A DNA stretch of 64,000 bases from positions 124,001 through 188,000 of the forward strand of contig NZ_JALPNF010000002.1 in the NCBI RefSeq assembly GCF_023195535.1. The letters run 5' to 3'. The notes below the pieces were generated by a model, which saw only the letters and a list, made by a program, of their open reading frames with translations, made no database searches and had not been told where the DNA came from. Source of the DNA: Sphingomonas faeni (GTDB lineage Bacteria > Pseudomonadota > Alphaproteobacteria > Sphingomonadales > Sphingomonadaceae). A program made the translations under genes and the position numbers. Positions 17,539-26,826 of this stretch are shown in pieces (position 1 is the stretch's first letter; every line of letters starts with the position of its first letter).

Positions 17539-19209
17539 TCAATACCCCAGCGTATGCGCCAGCGTCAGCAGCAGCCAGTACAGTCCGCCCGACAACAGCA
17601 TCGCCACCGGCAGCGTCATCACCCACGCCAGCGCCATGTTCATCACCGTGCGCCGCTGCAGTCCGGCGCCATTGGCAACGCTCGCACCCGCGACGCCGGA
17701 CGACAGGATATGCGTGGTCGACACCGGCATCCCGAAGTTCACCGCCAGCAGGATCGTCGACGCCGCGACCAGCTCGGCCGATGCGCCCATGCCATAGGTC
17801 AGATGCGTCTTGCCGATCCGCTCGCCCACCGTGACGACGATCCGCTTCCACCCGACCATCGTGCCCAGCCCGAGCGCCAGCGCGACGGTCACCTTCACCC
17901 AGGTCGGGATATAGCGCGTGCCCTGCTCGAGCCCGCTATCATAGCTCTTGAGCGTGGTGATCTCCTGCGCGGTAAACCGACCCTGCGCGGCCTTGTCGGC
18001 GGCGATCAGCTTGGTGGTATCGAGCACCAGATACATGTCGTTGCGCAAGTTCGGCGTCGCCGCGGCGGGCACTTTCCCGAGCGACCCATAGCCCGCGATC
18101 CGGCTCGACACGTCGTCCGACAACGTCGCGAGCGCGCCATAGACGACCGGGTCCGCGACATGCTTGCTCTTCAGCGCCTGCGTGACCTGCGCGCGCGCCG
18201 CGCCGACGTCGGTCGGTGCGCCATCGGCATGCGCGCGGTACGCCGCCGACGCCGCCTGCGCGGTCTGGACGAACGCCGGCGTCGCGCTCTCGGGCATCGT
18301 CCGGTTGAGCGCATAGGCAGTCGGCGCGCAGCCGATCAGGATGAGCATGATCAGCCCCATCCCCTTCTGCCCGTCGTTGCTGCCATGCGCGAAGCTGACC
18401 GCGGTGCACGTGCCGATCAGCAGCGCGCGGATGCCGCGTGGCGGCGGCGTCTGGCCCTCGGGGGCCTCGTACAGCGCCTTGTCGCGCAGGAAGCGCTTCA
18501 TCACGAGCAGCAGCAACAGCGCGCCGACGAACCCGACGATCGGGCTGAACGCGAGCGCGGAAAGAACCTTCCAGACCTGCGCCATATCGACGCCGGACGT
18601 ACCGTCCGCCCCGCCGCCGCTGATGAGCTGATTGGCGAGCCCGACGCCAAGGATCGAGCCGATCAGCGCATGGCTCGACGAATTGGGCAGCCCGACCGCC
18701 CAGGTCGCGAGGTTCCACACGATCGCCGCGAGCAGCAGCGCGAAGATCATCGCGAACCCGCCGACGCTACCGACGTTGAGGATCAGGTCGACCGGCAGTA
18801 GCGTGACGATCGAATACGCCACTGCGCCCGACGACAACATCACGCCAAGGAAGTTGAAGAACCCCGACCACACGACCGCAAGCGGCGCGGGCATCGAATG
18901 CGTGTAGATGACGGTGGCGACCGCATTGGCGGTATCGTGGAAGCCGTTCACGAACTCGAACCCGAGCGCGATCAGCAGCGCGAGCGCGAGGAACGCGAAG
19001 GCGCCGCCCGCCAGGCTCTCGCCGACCTGCGCGGTGTCGAAGGCGATGCTGAACCCGGCATAGGCGAGCCCACCGATCAGCACGGCGAGGAACAGCCAGC
19101 GCCCCGCCGGGTGCAGCGCATGGTCGAGCCTGGGACCAGTGTGCGGTGCCGACGCCGCAGCGCTCGAATCAGCCGTTAGCGCGTCGGGTGCAAATGTGGA
19201 GGTTGCCAT
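17539..19209 (-). CDS. pitA: Inorganic phosphate transporter, Pit family
   Basis: Inner-membrane low-affinity phosphate (metal-phosphate:proton) symporter of 556 residues. It shows the two inverted Pit signature halves: GFEFVNGFHDTANAVAT in the first and GMPVSTTHILSSGVAGA in the second, plus WAVGLPNSSSHALIGSILG. A large soluble insert lies between the halves at about residues 290-430, rich in Ala/Thr/Lys, larger than in many Pit proteins and probably cytoplasmic or periplasmic. It is flanked by family E repeats on both sides and has no phoU/pho genes beside it. The family call is firm; pit is used as a family symbol. Confidence 0.93.
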   Translation of the reverse strand: MATSTFAPDALTADSSAAASAPHTGPRLDHALHPAGRWLFLAVLIGGLAYAGFSIAFDTAQVGESLAGGAFAFLALALLIALGFEFVNGFHDTANAVATVIYTHSMPAPLAVVWSGFFNFLGVMLSSGAVAYSIVTLLPVDLILNVGSVGGFAMIFALLLAAIVWNLATWAVGLPNSSSHALIGSILGVGLANQLISGGGADGTSGVDMAQVWKVLSALAFSPIVGFVGALLLLLVMKRFLRDKALYEAPEGQTPPPRGIRALLIGTCTAVSFAHGSNDGQKGMGLIMLILIGCAPTAYALNRTMPESATPAFVQTAQAASAAYRAHADGAPTDVGAARAQVTQALKSKHVADPVVYGALATLSDDVSSRIAGYGSLGKVPAAATPNLRNDMYLVLDTTKLIAADKAAQGRFTAQEITTLKSYDSGLEQGTRYIPTWVKVTVALALGLGTMVGWKRIVVTVGERIGKTHLTYGMGASAELVAASTILLAVNFGMPVSTTHILSSGVAGASVANGAGLQRRTVMNMALAWVMTLPVAMLLSGGLYWLLLTLAHTLGY

Positions 19210-19297
19210 GGGAATGTGCAGTCGGCCCTTACGATGACAATCTTATGACAGATGCAGATCAAGCGATGGCTCGGCCTGATTTGGGAGCCGCCTTAAC

Positions 19298-19423
19298 CAT
19301 CCTCCCCGCCAGGGGGAGGTGGCACCGGAGGTGACGGAGGGGGAGGACACACAACCGACGTGTCGCTTACCTCCCCCTCCGTCTGGCATGCGCCAGCCAC
19401 CTCCCCCTTGCGGGGGAGGATCA
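19298..19423. repeat. Paired-hairpin repeat, family E copy 2
   Basis: Outer hairpin arms ATCCTCCCCGCCAGGGGGAG and CTCCCCCTTGCGGGGGAGGAT bracket inner arms GACGGAGGGGGAGG and CCTCCCCCTCCGTC. It lies between pit and the UrcA gene; an AATAAAAA run follows the right arm. Confidence 0.88.
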
Positions 19424-19460
19424 ATAAAAACCGACGTCCTTCCCCGATCAGCGCGCTAGT

Positions 19461-19787
19461 TCAGCGCACCGCGTCGATGCTGGCGAGCTGCGTCCCGCTA
19501 TTCAGCAACGCGGCCAGCTTCACGCTCGCATCCGTGGTCATCTCCTTGCGACACTGGTGCGAATCGGCGAGCGCGTCGAGGCCACCGGTACGCGGCTGGC
19601 AGGCGCTGGCGATCGCCGAGCGCAACCGGCGCTGGAACGCGGTTCGTCCGGCGTCGCTGGTGAGGTCGAGTCCGGCTCGCGATACGCGCACCGACACCGG
19701 TTCGCGCACGGAACTGGCCGATGCGCCCGCCGAGAACAGGCACGCGCCGACGATCGCCGCCGAAGCGACGCTGATGAAAAGCTTCAT
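19461..19787 (-). CDS. UrcA-family exported protein
   Basis: Small periplasmic protein of 108 residues with a clear signal peptide (MKLFISVASAAIVGACLFSA, cleavage near ASA). The mature part has the UrcA-family layout: VSVRVSRAGLDLTSDAGRTA, then a helical LRSAIASACQP and a closing cysteine near HQCR, so two cysteines could form a disulfide. The family is common in Sphingomonadales and Caulobacterales and has no known biochemical function. The start at MKLF is chosen because the longer reading frame upstream is basic and lacks a signal peptide. It is divergent from the helicase gene. Confidence 0.83.
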   Translation of the reverse strand: MKLFISVASAAIVGACLFSAGASASSVREPVSVRVSRAGLDLTSDAGRTAFQRRLRSAIASACQPRTGGLDALADSHQCRKEMTTDASVKLAALLNSGTQLASIDAVR

Positions 19788-19996
19788 GATGATGTTCCTC
19801 GATTGGTCCTGCGGTCCGCAGGCCCCGGCCTGCGGGCGACGGCGCCAGTGCGTCGGGACGCCTTTCTGGTTGCGGCATCTCCGACGACGAACCTCGTCGC
19901 TGCGCATCCCCTAGACGTGCTTCGTGACGTCCGCGCGACGGTTCAGCGACGTTTCAAAGGTTGCCCGATCGCCCCCCGTTCCCTACCTGTTCACCG

Positions 19997-22285
19997 GTGA
20001 ACCAGATCGCCCAAACGTCCGCGCCGCAAGCAGAGCCTCCCTATCTCCGCGGTCTCAATCCGCCGCAGCGCGAGGCGGTGCTGACCACCGATGGCCCCGT
20101 CCTGATCATCGCCGGCGCGGGTACCGGCAAGACTGCGGCGCTCACCGCCCGGCTCGCGCACCTGATCTTCACCAGGAAGGCGTGGCCGTCGGAAATCCTG
20201 AGCGTCACCTTCACCAACAAGGCCGCGCGCGAGATGCGCGAGCGGGTCGGCCGGCTCGTCGGCGATGCGGTCGAGGGGATGCCGTGGCTCGGCACGTTCC
20301 ACGCGATCGCCGCGAAGATGCTGCGTCGCCACGCCGAGCTCGTCGGGCTGCAATCGAACTTCACGATCCTCGATACCGACGACCAGCTGCGGCTGCTGAA
20401 GCAACTCATTCTCGCCGCGGACATCGACGAGAAGCGCTTTCCGACGCGCAGCCTCGCCGGGCTGATCGACCAGTGGAAGAACAAGGGGCTCGTCCCCGCC
20501 GATATCGATGCGGGCGAATCCGAACGCTACGCCAACGGCCGCGGCGGCGAGTTGTACCAGCAATACCAGACCCGGCTGATCGCGCTGAACGCGTGCGATT
20601 TCGGCGATCTGCTGCTCCACATGCTCGTCATTCTGAAGACGCACCGCGATGTGCTGGCGCAGTATCAGCAGCGCTTCAAATACATCATGGTCGACGAGTA
20701 TCAGGACACCAACTCGTCGCAATATCTCTGGCTGCGGCTGCTAGCGCAGGAGCGCAAGAACATCGCCTGCGTCGGCGACGACGACCAGTCGATCTATTCG
20801 TGGCGCGGCGCGCAGGTCGAGAACATCCTGAAGTTCGAGCGCGATTTTCCGGGCGCGAAGGTCATCCGCCTCGAACAGAATTACCGCAGCACGCCGCACA
20901 TCCTCGGCGCCGCATCGGGCGTGATCGCGAACAATGGCGGGCGGCTGGGCAAGCAGCTGTGGACTGAGCGCGACGTCGGCGAAAAGGTCAAGGTCATCGG
21001 CGTCTGGGACGGCCCGGAGGAAGCGCGCCGCGTCGGCGAGGAGATCGACATCGTCCGCCGCTCGGGCAAGTCGCTCGACGAGGTCGCGATCCTGGTCCGC
21101 GCGCAGCACCAGACGCGCGAGTTCGAGGACCGCTTCATCGCGATCGGCATGCCGTACAAGATCGTCGGCGGCTTCCGCTTCTACGAACGCGCCGAAATCC
21201 GCGATGCGCTCGCCTATCTGCGCGTCGTCAACCAGCCGGCGGACGACCTCGCCTTCGAACGCATCGTCAACGTCCCCAAGCGCGGTCTCGGCGACAAGGC
21301 GGTCGCGCGCATCCACCAGCTCGCGCGCGCCACCGGCACGCCGCTGACCACCGCCGCCGCGCGCATCCTCGACACCGACGAACTGACCGGCGCTGCGAAA
21401 AAGTCGCTCGGCCGGCTGGTCGGCGATATCGCCCGCTGGCGCGACATGGCGACCAGCCTGCCGCACGCCGAACTCGCGCGACAGTTGCTCGACGAGAGCG
21501 GCTACACCGCGATGTACCAGGCCGAGAAATCGGTCGAGGCCACCGGGCGGCTTGAAAACCTCAGCGAACTCGTCCGCGCGATGGAGGAATACGACTCGCT
21601 CGGCGCGTTCCTCGAACACGTCTCGCTCGTGATGGACAACGAAGGCGGCGCGCAGGACCCGCAGGTCACGATCATGACCATCCACGCCGCGAAGGGCCTC
21701 GAATACGACACGGTGTTCCTGGTCGGCTGGGAGGAAGGCCTGTTCCCGTCGCAGCGCTCGCTCGACGAGGGCGGCGTGAAGAGCCTCGAGGAGGAACGCC
21801 GCCTCGCCTATGTCGCGATCACCCGCGCCCGACGTCTGGCCGTGATCCTCCACGCCGCCAACCGCCGCATCTACGGCCAGTGGAACTCGTCGATCCCCTC
21901 GCGCTTCGTCGCCGAACTCCCGCCTGAGCATATCGACTCGGAAACCACGATGTCGGGCGGCGCAAGTCTCTGGCAAGCCAACTGGTCCGATCGCGCCGAT
22001 CCTTTCGCCGACGTCGCGCGCGGCACCGGCCGCGGCCCGGGCTGGCAGCGTGCCGCGGGAACGGGAAGCACCTTCACCGCCAAACCCGCCCGCGTCGTCG
22101 AAAGCCGCGCCAGCGCGATCAGCCTCGGCAATAAAGGCCGCGACGACCTGTCGCTCGGTATGCGCGTGTTCCACCAGAAGTTCGGCTACGGCACGATCGC
22201 CGAAATCGAAGGCAACAAGCTGGAAATCGACTTCGAACAGTCGGGACGAAAGCGGGTAATGGATAGCTTCGTCACGCTGGGGTGA
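19997..22285 (+). CDS. UvrD/PcrA-type superfamily 1 DNA helicase
   Basis: ATP-dependent 3'-5' DNA helicase of about 762 residues. Motif I is GAGTGKTAAL near residue 43, motif Ia FTNKAAREMRERV, motif II DEYQDTN, motif III GDDDQSIYSWRGA, motif IV RLEQNYRST, motif V TIHAAKGLEYD, and motif VI AYVAITRARR. The C-terminus has the conserved GMRVFHQKFGYGTI Tudor-like segment found in PcrA/UvrD. It probably serves nucleotide excision and mismatch repair and removal of RecA. A GTG at 19997 is the likely start; a TTG at 19961 would add 12 residues. It ends 4 bases before the next small gene. Confidence 0.92.
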   Translation: MNQIAQTSAPQAEPPYLRGLNPPQREAVLTTDGPVLIIAGAGTGKTAALTARLAHLIFTRKAWPSEILSVTFTNKAAREMRERVGRLVGDAVEGMPWLGTFHAIAAKMLRRHAELVGLQSNFTILDTDDQLRLLKQLILAADIDEKRFPTRSLAGLIDQWKNKGLVPADIDAGESERYANGRGGELYQQYQTRLIALNACDFGDLLLHMLVILKTHRDVLAQYQQRFKYIMVDEYQDTNSSQYLWLRLLAQERKNIACVGDDDQSIYSWRGAQVENILKFERDFPGAKVIRLEQNYRSTPHILGAASGVIANNGGRLGKQLWTERDVGEKVKVIGVWDGPEEARRVGEEIDIVRRSGKSLDEVAILVRAQHQTREFEDRFIAIGMPYKIVGGFRFYERAEIRDALAYLRVVNQPADDLAFERIVNVPKRGLGDKAVARIHQLARATGTPLTTAAARILDTDELTGAAKKSLGRLVGDIARWRDMATSLPHAELARQLLDESGYTAMYQAEKSVEATGRLENLSELVRAMEEYDSLGAFLEHVSLVMDNEGGAQDPQVTIMTIHAAKGLEYDTVFLVGWEEGLFPSQRSLDEGGVKSLEEERRLAYVAITRARRLAVILHAANRRIYGQWNSSIPSRFVAELPPEHIDSETTMSGGASLWQANWSDRADPFADVARGTGRGPGWQRAAGTGSTFTAKPARVVESRASAISLGNKGRDDLSLGMRVFHQKFGYGTIAEIEGNKLEIDFEQSGRKRVMDSFVTLG

Positions 22286-22289
22286 GCAA

Positions 22290-22754
22290 ATGGAAGACGA
22301 TTCACGACTGAAACGCGTTTGGAACCAGCAGAGCGTACCAGTCTTGCTTCGGCGGGAAATCGGCAAGCTGCGAGTACGAGTTCCCTATATCCAAAACGAT
22401 GCTTTGTGGATGGGCCGCACCCAATACTGGCTTAGATCCGGACGCCATACGATTCCGAACTGGTTCCCCCATGAGCGGTTTTGGGAAGTCCCCTCAAGCT
22501 GGTTTAACGACCTCGTCAAACAGATGATCGATAAACACGGCAGCGTATATGTCATTCAGCCTTATCGAGAGCAGGAAGTTTGTGCACGGCAATGTTGGGA
22601 CGCGAAAGCGCATGAATGCCAATGCTCATGCATGGGCGAGAATCACGGACAGGGTGAGCACGGCGGTTGGCTGGAAATATCCGATACGTTCGCAACTCGA
22701 TGGGGCTCGGTCGAAATGGCCTGCCGTTTAATGCAAAAAAGACCGAACGCTTAA
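22290..22754 (+). CDS. Unknown protein with a Cys/His-rich cluster
   Basis: Unrecognised protein of 154 residues starting 4 bases after the helicase stop. Its base composition is visibly lower in GC than its neighbours. The centre is aromatic-rich (WMGRTQYWLRSGRH, NWFPHERFWEVPSSWF) and is followed by a cysteine cluster, CARQCWDAKAHECQCSCMGE and NHG, which could bind metal. There is no signal peptide or membrane segment. Its 3' end overlaps the convergent higA gene by 4 bases. It may be part of a small acquired cargo with the HigBA pair. Function unknown. Confidence 0.68.
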   Translation: MEDDSRLKRVWNQQSVPVLLRREIGKLRVRVPYIQNDALWMGRTQYWLRSGRHTIPNWFPHERFWEVPSSWFNDLVKQMIDKHGSVYVIQPYREQEVCARQCWDAKAHECQCSCMGENHGQGEHGGWLEISDTFATRWGSVEMACRLMQKRPNA

Positions 22755-23047
22755 GCCGCTACTCGTTCAACCTCGATCTCACCCTCTCGCACACGCGCCT
22801 GTGCCAGATCATACGTCGCCTGCATCCGCATCAGCGTATCCGCCTGCAAGCCGAACGCCTTCTCGAAGCGGATCGCCATTTCCGCCGACAAACCGGCCCT
22901 GCCGCCGAGGAGATTGCTCATCGCCTGCCGCGTCACACGCAGTTTGGCAGCGGTGTCCGTCACGCTCAGGCCATGCGGCGCGACGATTTCCGCGCGCAAC
23001 CATGCACCCGGATGAACCGCAAAGCTCGCGTGCAATTTGATCGCCAT
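22751..23047 (-). CDS. higA: HigA-family antitoxin
   Basis: 98-residue antitoxin of the HigA/VapI type with a helix-turn-helix: LSVTDTAAKLRVTRQAMSNLLGGRAGLSAEMAIRFEKAF. It should neutralise the HigB RNase and repress its own operon. It lies downstream of the toxin gene, the reversed order typical of higBA, with the toxin stop and this ATG sharing one base (TGATG). Confidence 0.9.
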   Translation of the reverse strand: MAIKLHASFAVHPGAWLRAEIVAPHGLSVTDTAAKLRVTRQAMSNLLGGRAGLSAEMAIRFEKAFGLQADTLMRMQATYDLAQARVREGEIEVERVAA

Positions 23048-23334
23048 CAGTGATAATCCTCCAGATCGAGATCCTCGACGCCGCCTGCGTCGTTGATCCG
23101 AAACGTCATCCGCCAGTTCTTCGTCACCGTCAGCGACCGTTGATCGGCACGATCACCGGCAGGGCGGTGTGCACCGAAATTCGGTGGTGCCGTCAGTTCG
23201 TCCGCGGTCTCGATCGCGCCGATATACGCCAGCATGTTTCGCAGACGAACCACGAGGTTACCCGGCAGGCCCCTCGGTCGCCCCGTCTCTGCGGAAGACC
23301 GTAGCGCCTTGTGACGGATGCTTTCGATGAGCAT
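23047..23334 (-). CDS. higB: HigB-family toxin (RelE superfamily mRNA interferase)
   Basis: 95-residue toxin of the HigB/RelE superfamily, expected to cut mRNA on the ribosome. It starts IRHKALR after an ATG at 23334, and ends with SLTVTKNWRMTFRINDAGGVEDLDLEDYH, the usual HigB C-terminus in which the Arg of NWR and the terminal His belong to the active-site region. The mid-region has an insert-like GAHRPAGDRADQR in place of the usual LHPLKGDRAGQ. A longer reading frame upstream to 23415 has no family similarity. Confidence 0.87.
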   Translation of the reverse strand: MLIESIRHKALRSSAETGRPRGLPGNLVVRLRNMLAYIGAIETADELTAPPNFGAHRPAGDRADQRSLTVTKNWRMTFRINDAGGVEDLDLEDYH

Positions 23335-23456
23335 CCTGAACGATAGAACTTCCGAAATACGCATGTCAACCGTCGCTTGACACTTTACGCTTTGGTGACC
23401 GGGGCTTATCCTCAAGCTTCGCCCCGAACCTGTACCGCAGCCGACAACCTCGTTCA

Positions 23457-23481
23457 GGAACCATGCCTCTCGACAGCCGTA
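23457..23481 (+). promoter_or_regulatory. Possible EcfG general-stress promoter
   Basis: GGAAC at 23457-23461, 16 bases, then CGTA at 23478-23481; the EcfG consensus is GGAAC-N16/17-CGTT, so one base differs. It lies 41 bases before the small exported protein at 23523. Confidence 0.35.
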
Positions 23482-23522
23482 TCAACGGCGCATCCCGATC
23501 GTCGGGTTCGAGAGGACATCTC

Positions 23523-23828
23523 ATGAAGTTTACGCATCTCATCGCGGCCGGGTTGGCCTTCGCAACGCTCGGCCTCGGTGCCGCCGCTCCTGCCGAGGCG
23601 CAGCGCGATCGCGGGCATAGCCAGCAGTATCGCGACAACGATCATCATGGGGATCACCGCGGGGACCATCGTGGCGATCGGCGCGATTTCCGCGGCAACG
23701 ATCATCGTGGCGATCGCCATGACGACCGGCGCTATCGCGGCCGTGGCAACGATCGTCGCAACTGGAACAACAATCGCCGTTGCCGCACCGAATGGCGCAA
23801 CCATCGCCGCGTGCAGATTTGCCGCTGA
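23523..23828 (+). CDS. Small secreted His/Arg/Asp-rich protein
   Basis: 101-residue protein with a signal peptide (MKFTHLIAAGLAFATLGLGA, cleavage near AEA) followed by a highly charged mature region with tandem HRGDHRGDRRD-type units and a final RCRTEWRNHRRVQICR carrying two cysteines. Its composition suggests metal or polyanion binding in the periplasm, but no function is known. The start has AGAGGA about 5 bases upstream. A possible EcfG promoter precedes it, which would make it a general-stress protein. It is codirectional with the glycine-zipper protein 104 bases downstream. Confidence 0.75.
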   Translation: MKFTHLIAAGLAFATLGLGAAAPAEAQRDRGHSQQYRDNDHHGDHRGDHRGDRRDFRGNDHRGDRHDDRRYRGRGNDRRNWNNNRRCRTEWRNHRRVQICR

Positions 23829-23932
23829 TGTAAGCCGAGCCGGCGCGTACTATGGTGCGTCGGCGACAGGCGGGCGGTGGCGTGGTGCCGCCGTCCGTCA
23901 CTGCATGTGACCCTTTGACGAGGATTTGGATC

Positions 23933-24484
23933 ATGAAGCGTTTCTTCGGTACGGCTGCGGTGATTGCGGCGACGTGCCTTTCCGTTGCCACACCGGCGCT
24001 CGCGCAGTCGCAGGCCGACGACGCTCGCTTTGCCGCCGCGCAGGCGCGGCTCGACAGCGAACTGGAGATCTTCCGCACGGAATTCGATCGCTACCAGTCG
24101 GTCCGCGGCAATCGCGGCGGTTATCCGCCGCAGACCGGCTATCGTACCGCGCCCGATCGCAGCGGCGGCTATCAGGAGGCGTATCCGGACGAGCGCGACG
24201 AGGGCAATTACGATCCCTCGCGCTATTACCGTGCGGGTCCGAACTACCAGGAGCGCACGCTGGCGACCAACGACCGCGTCTATGCGGGGCAGGATGGCCG
24301 TTATTACTGCAAGCGCAACGACGGCACGACCGGGCTGATCATCGGTGCGGCCGGTGGTGGCATCCTCGGCAACGTGATCGACGGTGGCCGTTCGCGGATC
24401 GTCGGTTCGCTACTGGGCGCGGCCGCGGGTGGCCTTGCCGGGCGTGCGGTTGAGCAGAGCAACAACCAGGTCCGCTGCCGCTGA
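23933..24484 (+). CDS. Exported glycine-zipper (2TM-like) protein
   Basis: 183-residue protein with signal peptide (MKRFFGTAAVIAATCLSVA, cleavage after ALA). A Gln/Ala-rich helix follows, then a Tyr/Pro/Gly-rich linker (PPQTGYRTAPDRSGGY) and a C-terminal glycine zipper, GLIIGAAGGGILGNVIDGG and LLGAAAGGLAGRAVEQ, as in the 17 kDa surface-antigen/SlyB-type proteins, though no lipobox is visible. It probably sits in the outer membrane or periplasm. Function is not established. GAGGA precedes the ATG by 9 bases. Confidence 0.8.
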   Translation: MKRFFGTAAVIAATCLSVATPALAQSQADDARFAAAQARLDSELEIFRTEFDRYQSVRGNRGGYPPQTGYRTAPDRSGGYQEAYPDERDEGNYDPSRYYRAGPNYQERTLATNDRVYAGQDGRYYCKRNDGTTGLIIGAAGGGILGNVIDGGRSRIVGSLLGAAAGGLAGRAVEQSNNQVRCR

Positions 24485-24490
24485 TGGCTT

Positions 24491-24616
24491 GATCCTCCCC
24501 CGCCAGGGGGAGGTGTCGCCGGAGGTGACGGAGGGGGAGGACACGGAACGCAGGTGGTCGCGCCCTCCCCCTCCGTCAGGCTGACGCCTGCCACCTCCCC
24601 CTGGCGGGGGAGGATT
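24491..24616. repeat. Paired-hairpin repeat, family E copy 3
   Basis: Outer arms ATCCTCCCCCGCCAGGGGGA and CCCCTGGCGGGGGAGGAT pair perfectly and are each self-complementary; inner GACGGAGGGGGAGG pairs with CCTCCCCCTCCGTC. It separates the glycine-zipper gene from the convergent peptidase gene. Confidence 0.9.
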
Positions 24617-24638
24617 GCAGAACCTTCTGGCCCCATCC

Positions 24639-26768
24639 CTACTTTGCCGGCCCGACGAGCTTCTGCGTGAAGTAGGTCATCTGCAGTGCCTGCAACCGGG
24701 CCCCCTGCTCGATGTCCGCATCGCCCGAATGACCGCCCGCGGTATCCTCGTAGTAGAGATACGGCAGGCCGTACTCCTTCAGCCGCGCCGCGAACTTGCG
24801 CGCATGTTGCGGCCCGACGCGGTCGTCCTTGGTGGTCGTCCAGATATACGGCTCCGGATACGCGACGCCCTTCCTGATGTTCTGATACGGCGAGATCTTT
24901 TCGAGAAACGCCTTCTCCTCGGGCACGCTGACCGAGCCATATTCGTCGACCCACGACGCCCCTGCGGCGATCCCCTCGTAGCGAATCATGTCGAGCAGCG
25001 GCACCTGGATCGTCACTGCCTTCCACAGGTCGGGATGCTGGTTGAACTCGACCCCCATCAGCAGCCCGCCATTCGACCCACCGTAGATGCCGAGCTTGGC
25101 CGGGCTCGTCAGTTTCCGCGCGAACAGGTCCTTCGCCACCGCGGCGAAGTCGTCGTAGATCACCTGCCGCTTGGTTTTCCGCCCGGCGTCATGCCACTTG
25201 GGCCCGAACTCGCCGCCGCCACGGATGTTGGCGAGCACATAACTGCCGCCGCGCTCCAGCCACAGCTTGCCGGTGCTCCCCGAATAGCTCGGCGTCATCG
25301 ACACTTCGAACCCCCCATAGGCGGTCATGATCGTCGGCGTGGTCCCGTCGAGCGCGATGCCCTTCTTGTGAACCACGAAATACGGCACTTTCGTCCCGTC
25401 GGTGGAGATCGCCTCGAACTGCTCGACGACGTCGTTCGACGCGTCGAACTTCGGCGGCAGAGTCTTGATTGGCTTCGGCGCAGCGGAAGAGGCCGCATCG
25501 AGCGAATAGAGCGAGGTGGGCGTCAGGAACCCCGTCACCGTCAGATAGGCGTCGTCGCTGCGATCGGTCGTACTCGCCACATCGATCGAGGCATTGTCGG
25601 GCAGCGCGATCGGCTTGGCGGTCCAGCCGCTCGCGCCATGCGAATAGACCGACGCGCGGCCCCGTACATTGTCCGAGACGACCAGCACCAGCTTCGATTT
25701 CGTCAGCCCCATGCCGTCGACCGACTGGCGCGGTCCCGGCGCGAACACGATCGTCGGGTTGATCGCCCCCTTTTCCACCTCGGCGAGCGGTGCCGACGCG
25801 ATCGCGCCTTCGGGAATCTTGCCCCACGGGTCGCTGGTCGAGAAGATCACCTGGCCGTCGATCATGCCTGCCGGGAAGGTCCGGTCGGGCAATGCAAGCG
25901 GTCGCGCACCCGCCGGCGTCCATACCAGCTTGTCCGCGCCGAAGAACGTCTTGCGGCGCTGGATCACGATCAGGCGGTTGCCCTTCTCGTCGGTCAGCAC
26001 GTTCGCCGCGGTGCCGCCCTGATCGGTCGCGGCGCCACGATAGACCTCGGTTGCAGCGTCGAGCGGCTGGCCGCGCTTCAGCTGCTTCATCACGAACGCA
26101 TAGCCCGACTGGGTCGTCGTCCCCGCGCCCCAGTCGCGCGCGACCAGCAGCGTATCCTTGTCGACCCAGGTCGCATCCTGCTTCGACTTGGGCAGCATGA
26201 AGCCGTTCGCGACGAACGCACCGGTCTGCAGATCGAACTCTCGATACGTCACCGCATCCTCGCCGCCCTCGGACAGCGCGACCAGGCACAGCCGCTGCTC
26301 GGGCTCGAGGCAGGTCGAGCCCTTCCAGACCCATTGCTTACCCTCGGCCTTGCCAAGCGCATCCAGATCGAGCGCGGTCGTCCACTTAGGCGTCGCCGAT
26401 GCGTAATCCGCCGCGCTGGTCCAGCGCCAAAGCCCGTGCGGATGATCGGCATCGCGCCAGAAATTGTAGATCCGCCCGAACATCTGGCTCGGCATCGGGA
26501 TGCGATCCTTGGCCGACGCGATCGCCAGTGCCTCGGCGTAGAATGTCTTGTAGCGCGGATCGTTCTGGAGCCGCGGGAGCGTCTTCGCATTCTCCGCCTC
26601 GACCCAGGCGAGCGGCTTCGCGCCGTCCTTGTCCTCTAACCAGATGTAGGGGTCGGCGGCAGTGTCGGTTTTCGTCATCGGTGCGACTTGGGCAAGCGCG
26701 GCGCCGCCTGCAAGCCCGGTCGTCCCGCTCAATATCGTCGCCGCAAGCATCGAAGCCAGAACCCGCAT
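24639..26768 (-). CDS. S9-family prolyl oligopeptidase, exported
   Basis: Serine peptidase of about 709 residues that cleaves short peptides after proline. It has a signal peptide (MRVLASMLAATILSG with cleavage near ALA), so it acts in the periplasm. The beta-propeller domain spans roughly residues 60-430. The C-terminal hydrolase domain has the nucleophile GIYGGSNGGLLMG, an Asp in TTKDDRVGPQHA, and the His in DTAGGHSGD. The ATG at 26768 has GGGAGA 7 bases upstream; a much longer frame into the divergent transporter gene is spurious. It is divergent from the MFS gene. Confidence 0.93.
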   Translation of the reverse strand: MRVLASMLAATILSGTTGLAGGAALAQVAPMTKTDTAADPYIWLEDKDGAKPLAWVEAENAKTLPRLQNDPRYKTFYAEALAIASAKDRIPMPSQMFGRIYNFWRDADHPHGLWRWTSAADYASATPKWTTALDLDALGKAEGKQWVWKGSTCLEPEQRLCLVALSEGGEDAVTYREFDLQTGAFVANGFMLPKSKQDATWVDKDTLLVARDWGAGTTTQSGYAFVMKQLKRGQPLDAATEVYRGAATDQGGTAANVLTDEKGNRLIVIQRRKTFFGADKLVWTPAGARPLALPDRTFPAGMIDGQVIFSTSDPWGKIPEGAIASAPLAEVEKGAINPTIVFAPGPRQSVDGMGLTKSKLVLVVSDNVRGRASVYSHGASGWTAKPIALPDNASIDVASTTDRSDDAYLTVTGFLTPTSLYSLDAASSAAPKPIKTLPPKFDASNDVVEQFEAISTDGTKVPYFVVHKKGIALDGTTPTIMTAYGGFEVSMTPSYSGSTGKLWLERGGSYVLANIRGGGEFGPKWHDAGRKTKRQVIYDDFAAVAKDLFARKLTSPAKLGIYGGSNGGLLMGVEFNQHPDLWKAVTIQVPLLDMIRYEGIAAGASWVDEYGSVSVPEEKAFLEKISPYQNIRKGVAYPEPYIWTTTKDDRVGPQHARKFAARLKEYGLPYLYYEDTAGGHSGDADIEQGARLQALQMTYFTQKLVGPAK

Positions 26769-26826
26769 CACCGTATCTCCCTGATTTGCTTGGCGCGATA
26801 CATGCCGGGGTCTATCGCGGTCCGCA

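Noticed and set aside
20741..22366. 541-codon minus-strand frame
   Set aside because: It is antisense to the UvrD/PcrA helicase, whose motifs are all in place.
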